A stretch of 64,000 nucleotides of DNA. Source: JANWXD01 sp037446115. Lineage in GTDB: Bacteria; Acidobacteriota; Terriglobia; Bryobacterales; Bryobacteraceae. Below, piece by piece: positions 60,910 through 64,000 of the stretch. The stretch is from assembly GCA_037446115.1 (NCBI GenBank), contig JBBIJF010000009.1, forward strand, positions 62,001-126,000, read 5' to 3'. The number at the start of each line of letters is the position of its first letter. Position 1 is the first letter of the stretch. The notes below the pieces were generated by a model. The model did not search any database. It was given only the letters and a program-made list of their open reading frames with translations, and was not told the DNA's origin. The position numbers were made by a program, and so were the translations under genes.

Positions 60910-61605
60910 ATGAAGCGCATCAGTCTCGAAGAGCAACTCCGGCGCATGGAGCGCGACTGGGACCGCAGGGCCCGCGAGAACGCCCGGTACTACGTCGCCA
61001 CCGGCAAGCAGGACTGGAGCGACGAGGAATTCTTCGAGTCCGGACGGCGCACCGTGGCCGAACAGATCCTCAACGACATGATCAACATCTGCCAGGGCAA
61101 ACCGCCGCGCCAGATGCGGGTGCTCGAGATCGGCTGTGGTGCGGGCCGTGTGACGCGGGCTCTGGCGGAGGTGTTCGGAGAGGTCTACGGCGTGGACGTC
61201 AGCGGAGAGATGATCCGGCGTGCGCAGGAGGCCTGCCGGGACTCGCCCAACGTTCGTCTGTACAAGAACAACGGGATGGATCTTTCCGTCCTTCCGCCCC
61301 TGGAGTTCGATTTCGCCTTTTCCAGCATCGTGTTCCAGCACATCCCCAGCCGCGAGATTATCGAGAACTACGTCCGGGAGGTGCACCGGCTGCTGCGGCC
61401 CGGCGGGCTGTTCAAGTTCCAGGTGCAGGGCGATCCCAGTTTGGAGACGTCGCCGGAGGATACCTGGCTGGGCGTCCCCATCTCGGATGAGGAGGCTGTG
61501 GCGATGGCGGAACGATGCGGTTTCGAGGCGCGCTACCGCCACGGCGCAGGCACCCAGTACTTCTGGCTGTGGTATTTCAAGCGGCCGGAGCCGGCCCGGC
61601 GTTAG
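60910..61605 (+). CDS. Class I SAM-dependent methyltransferase (backbone copy)
   Basis: 231 residues. RDWDRRARENARYY lead, FFESGRR, SAM motif I VLEIGCGAGRVTRAL, YGVDVSGEMIRRA, FAFSSIVFQHIPSREI, RLLRPGGLFKFQV. Related to the island gene at 35738-36475. Substrate unknown. Overlaps the next gene on the other strand by 4 bases at the end. Confidence 0.85.
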   Translation: MKRISLEEQLRRMERDWDRRARENARYYVATGKQDWSDEEFFESGRRTVAEQILNDMINICQGKPPRQMRVLEIGCGAGRVTRALAEVFGEVYGVDVSGEMIRRAQEACRDSPNVRLYKNNGMDLSVLPPLEFDFAFSSIVFQHIPSREIIENYVREVHRLLRPGGLFKFQVQGDPSLETSPEDTWLGVPISDEEAVAMAERCGFEARYRHGAGTQYFWLWYFKRPEPARR

Positions 61606-61850
61606 TTCCGGCCCCGCTCGTCCCTGTCCGGTCCCCGGGCCCGCCGCTGGGCCCAGTATTTCTTCATGCGTTCGGAAACCATACGCCGTTCCTCAGGGCT
61701 CATGCTTTTCCTTCCCCGGCGCTTTTTCAGCAGGGAGTTGAAGACGCCGGCGGCCGATTTCGAAGCCAGCAACTGTTCGAGGGAGGCGATGGCTTCCTCG
61801 ATTCGTTTCTTCTCCTCGTAGAGTTCACGGATGGCTCGATATAGGTCCAT
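61602..61850 (-). CDS. Small helical basic protein, unknown
   Basis: 82 residues: a coiled-coil-like helix (YRAIRELYEEKKRIEEAIAS) and a basic end with SMSPEERRMVSERMKKYWAQR, a pattern seen in many short acidobacterial proteins with putative nucleic-acid binding. ATG 61850 has no clear ribosome site; a longer in-frame start at 61874 exists. Confidence is moderate because the composition is coding-like. Confidence 0.55.
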   Translation of the reverse strand: MDLYRAIRELYEEKKRIEEAIASLEQLLASKSAAGVFNSLLKKRRGRKSMSPEERRMVSERMKKYWAQRRARGPDRDERGRN

Positions 61851-61944
61851 AGGAAGGCCCGTCCGCCACACCACAGGCCGGAACGCAACGCTGCTATCGT
61901 ATAACGAAAGTCGCTGCTGCGCCAGCCCCGAAGGCGGCCGGACG

Positions 61945-63030
61945 TCAGCGCACCAGAAACGGCCAGTGCATCTCCAGCCGGTAGCCGTAGCGCGCCATGG
62001 CCAGGTAGACCGCGCCGGCCACCGCCAGCAGGACGCCCGCCCCGACTAACATCACTTTGCGCCACGGAAAGCGCCGCTGCTCGCGGTGCAGCACGAGCAG
62101 ATAGCTTGCGAAGACGCCCACAAAGTAGAGCAGACACATCGGCACCGAAAACAGCATCAGGTTGAAGACGTCCGGAGTGGGCGTGATGATGGCCGCGGCG
62201 GTGACGATGATGAGGATGGCGTAGCGCGTGTTGCGAATCAGGAACCGGGGTGAGACTACGCGCAGCAGCGTCAGGAAGAAGATTAGGACCGGCAACTCGA
62301 AGACCAGGCCGATGCCCAGAGTGACGTTGACGAACAAATCGAAGTATTCCGTCAGAGAAACGACCGGTTTGACGTTGATGTCGCGGCCGATGCTCAGCAG
62401 AAACTCCAGCCCGAAACGGAAGGCGACAAAGTAGGCGAACAGCCCGCCGAGGATGAACAGGCCGGCCGTGCAGATGATGAACGGCGCCGCCCACCGCCGT
62501 TCGCGGCGGTACAGCCCCGGGGAGATGAACGCCCAGGCCTGGTAGAGCACCCAGGGCGAAGCCAGAAAAATGGCCGTGAGCATCGGGACCTTGACCCAGA
62601 TCGTCAGGAAGGCGTCCATAGGGGTGATCTGGGCCAGGCTCGGCTCGGCGCCGATGCGGCGCAGGGCCTCGACCGCCGGAGCGCTGATAATCAGCCAGAG
62701 CTGGTTGGCAAATACGAGGCAAAAGACGAAGGCTACGCCGATGCCCGCCAGCGCCAGGAGGATCCGCATGCGCAGCTCTTCCAGATGCTCCATGAACGAC
62801 ATGCGGAGCATCTCCTCTTCCTCGTCTTCCTCGGCATGGGTGGCCGGAGGCTTGGCGGGAGGACCGCCGGCTGCTCCTCCCGTGGTTACGGGCGGGCTGG
62901 CGAGCGCCGTTTCCTCGCCGGAACCGGCGCCATCAGCGGGGTGATCCGCGCTCGGAGGCGGCGCGGCCTCGGCCGACACCGCCGGTTCTCGGGGAACCTC
63001 TGCCCCCTGCTCTGCCTCGTGATGACTCAT
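61945..63030 (-). CDS. tatC: Sec-independent translocase subunit TatC
   Basis: Twin-arginine signal receptor in the inner membrane. 361 residues: an extra Ala/Pro/Glu-rich N-terminal tail (about 1-75), then the TatC core with SFMEHLEELRMRIL, six membrane helices, SPWVLYQAWAFISPGLYRRER, FELPVLIFFL and ITPTPDVFN. Normal TatC is about 250 residues, so the acidic tail is extra. Fifteen bases downstream of tatA/B. Confidence 0.93.
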   Translation of the reverse strand: MSHHEAEQGAEVPREPAVSAEAAPPPSADHPADGAGSGEETALASPPVTTGGAAGGPPAKPPATHAEEDEEEEMLRMSFMEHLEELRMRILLALAGIGVAFVFCLVFANQLWLIISAPAVEALRRIGAEPSLAQITPMDAFLTIWVKVPMLTAIFLASPWVLYQAWAFISPGLYRRERRWAAPFIICTAGLFILGGLFAYFVAFRFGLEFLLSIGRDINVKPVVSLTEYFDLFVNVTLGIGLVFELPVLIFFLTLLRVVSPRFLIRNTRYAILIIVTAAAIITPTPDVFNLMLFSVPMCLLYFVGVFASYLLVLHREQRRFPWRKVMLVGAGVLLAVAGAVYLAMARYGYRLEMHWPFLVR

Positions 63031-63045
63031 CCGGTCAGGATCGTC

Positions 63046-63546
63046 TTAGGAGGAGACAGCCTGGGATTCCGAAGCCGCCTGCTGGCCAGGCTGGGGAGAC
63101 GCTTCGCGGAAACCCGACTCAGCGCCGGAAGTCACTCCGGCCGCTGTGTCCGTTTCCGGAGCGGCGCCCGAATCCGAAGATCCGGGGGCGGAGTCGGCGC
63201 CCTCAGTTGCGGATGCGCCGACCGCAGTGGACGGGGAGGAGGAATCCCACGAGCTCGAGGAATAGTCGCTGTAGCCGTCGTAGGAGTCGTAGTTGTGGTT
63301 GTACGAGGAATCGTAATTGTAGATCTCGTTCTGGTAGCTGGCGCTGATCTCCTTGAGCGACTGGCTCTCCTGCTCCAGGCTGCGCATCTCCCGATCCCAG
63401 GTGGACTTCAGTTCGTTGGAAGCCCGCCGAAATTCGGTGATCGCCTTCCCGATGGTCCGGCCAAGTTCCGGCAGCTTTCGCGGGCCGAAGATGAGCAGGG
63501 CAAGCACGAAGATAAATATGGTCTCTTGCCAGCCCAGAGGACCCAT
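63046..63546 (-). CDS. TatA/TatB-type translocase subunit with Tyr/Asp/Ser-rich tail
   Basis: 166 residues. N-terminal membrane helix (GWQETIFIFVLALLIFGPRKLPELG, containing the Phe-Gly-Pro hinge), amphipathic helix (RTIGKAITEFRRASNELKSTW), coiled stretch, then an unusual region of Tyr, Asp, Asn and Ser (about 77-100) and a Ser/Ala/Gly-rich disordered end. Whether it serves as TatA or TatB is not clear; the Glu in the helix hints at TatB. Operon with tatC. Confidence 0.85.
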   Translation of the reverse strand: MGPLGWQETIFIFVLALLIFGPRKLPELGRTIGKAITEFRRASNELKSTWDREMRSLEQESQSLKEISASYQNEIYNYDSSYNHNYDSYDGYSDYSSSSWDSSSPSTAVGASATEGADSAPGSSDSGAAPETDTAAGVTSGAESGFREASPQPGQQAASESQAVSS

Positions 63547-63623
63547 TCAGTCTCCTCCCGTTGAATCGAAGATAACCGCTTCCATCATAGCACCGGGGCG
63601 GGGAGGGAGCCACTGAGGAAGGC

Positions 63624-64000
63624 TTACACCTCCGGGTACCGCCACGGCGCCCGGTAAGCCCGGCGGAGCAGCCTGTTGGCTTCCTCGTCACCGATGACCT
63701 CTTCTTTGTCACCGTCCCAGTGAATGCTGCGCCCAAGCTTGAGGCTCAACATGCCCAGCAGACTCATGTTCGTCGAGCGATGACCGATTTCGATGTCGCA
63801 GACCGGACGACGGCCCGTACGGATCGCCTCCAGAAAATCGGCCCACAGTTCCCGGATGTTCTGATCATCCGGCTGGCCCAGCTTCGGATCCTCATGCAGG
63901 ATGGGCTTGTTCTTGTCGGCCGGGTAAAACGTCCAGCCGTCCAGCCAGCCCATGTGGAACGTTCCTTCGGTCCCGTAGAAATAGCACCCGATGTTGGTCT
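63624..64000 (-). CDS. Gfo/Idh/MocA-family oxidoreductase, C-terminal part (5' end beyond window)
   Basis: About 125 residues visible, in frame to the window edge. NIGCYFYGTEGTFHMGWLDG, RPVCDIEIGHRSTNMSLLGMLSLKLGRSIHWD and a tail RRAYRAPWRYPEV are typical of the C-terminal domain of this family as found in Planctomycetes and Acidobacteria, often with a Tat signal at the unseen N-terminus. Placement next to tat genes fits that but is not evidence. Confidence 0.8.
   Translation of the reverse strand, partial: TNIGCYFYGTEGTFHMGWLDGWTFYPADKNKPILHEDPKLGQPDDQNIRELWADFLEAIRTGRRPVCDIEIGHRSTNMSLLGMLSLKLGRSIHWDGDKEEVIGDEEANRLLRRAYRAPWRYPEV

Overview
The window reads as a chromosomal segment of a GC-rich, Gram-negative, didermal bacterium, most likely an acidobacterium of the Bryobacterales/Solibacter type. 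This is inferred from gene content and style: a complete Tol-Pal set, a Tat translocase, an exosortase/PEP-CTERM exopolysaccharide locus, sigma-54 control, multihaem cytochromes and ATGA-coupled operons. No rRNA is present to confirm it.

Backbone, left (1-8620): a partial recN is read leftward and diverges from tolQ-tolR-tonB/tolA-like-tolB-pal-cpoB, then deoC, msrA, a small secreted protein on the other strand, and an intact tRNA-Arg(TCT).

Probable genomic island (8596-48050, about 39.5 kb): the last 24 bases of the tRNA-Arg gene recur exactly at 48027-48050, next to a tyrosine recombinase (46796-47968). A second 21-base repeat lies near both ends, placed where arm sites of an attP would be. 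The island carries an exosortase-linked exopolysaccharide locus. Its parts are the initiating sugar transferase, P-loop kinase and chain-length protein (leftward), exosortase and EpsI (rightward), two PEP-CTERM proteins, a PrsT-like TPR lipoprotein and a PilZ protein. These are followed by a LuxR-type regulator, a histidine kinase and an NtrC-type regulator (PrsK/PrsR-like roles). A long rightward run starts with a NusG/UpxY-type antiterminator and holds glycosyltransferases, a deacetylase, two FemAB-like proteins, methyltransferases, two alkaline-phosphatase-superfamily proteins, an O-antigen ligase/polymerase, a flippase and a GNAT protein. A large modular secreted protein ends it. Four sigma-54-type promoter matches (GG-N10-GC) sit before the main island operons, so the locus-encoded sigma-54 activator probably controls them.

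Backbone, right (48051-64000): selB, an FmdB-type zinc-ribbon protein, then a PAS/sigma-54 activator divergent from a sigma-54 promoter and an electron-transfer operon. That operon encodes a receiver-like protein, a duplicated-cysteine protein, a small membrane protein, a nine-haem cytochrome c/b fusion and a NapC/NirT-like six-haem cytochrome, with a UspA protein after it. Next come a radical SAM protein, alanine dehydrogenase, a CoA-transferase, tRNA-Ala(CGC), a methyltransferase, a small basic protein, tatC, tatA/B and the 3' part of a Gfo/Idh/MocA-type gene.

How they fit: the island equips the host to make, export and modify a surface polysaccharide and to process PEP-CTERM proteins under sigma-54 control. 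The right backbone shows a second, independent sigma-54 circuit that probably governs a respiratory quinol-oxidising module.
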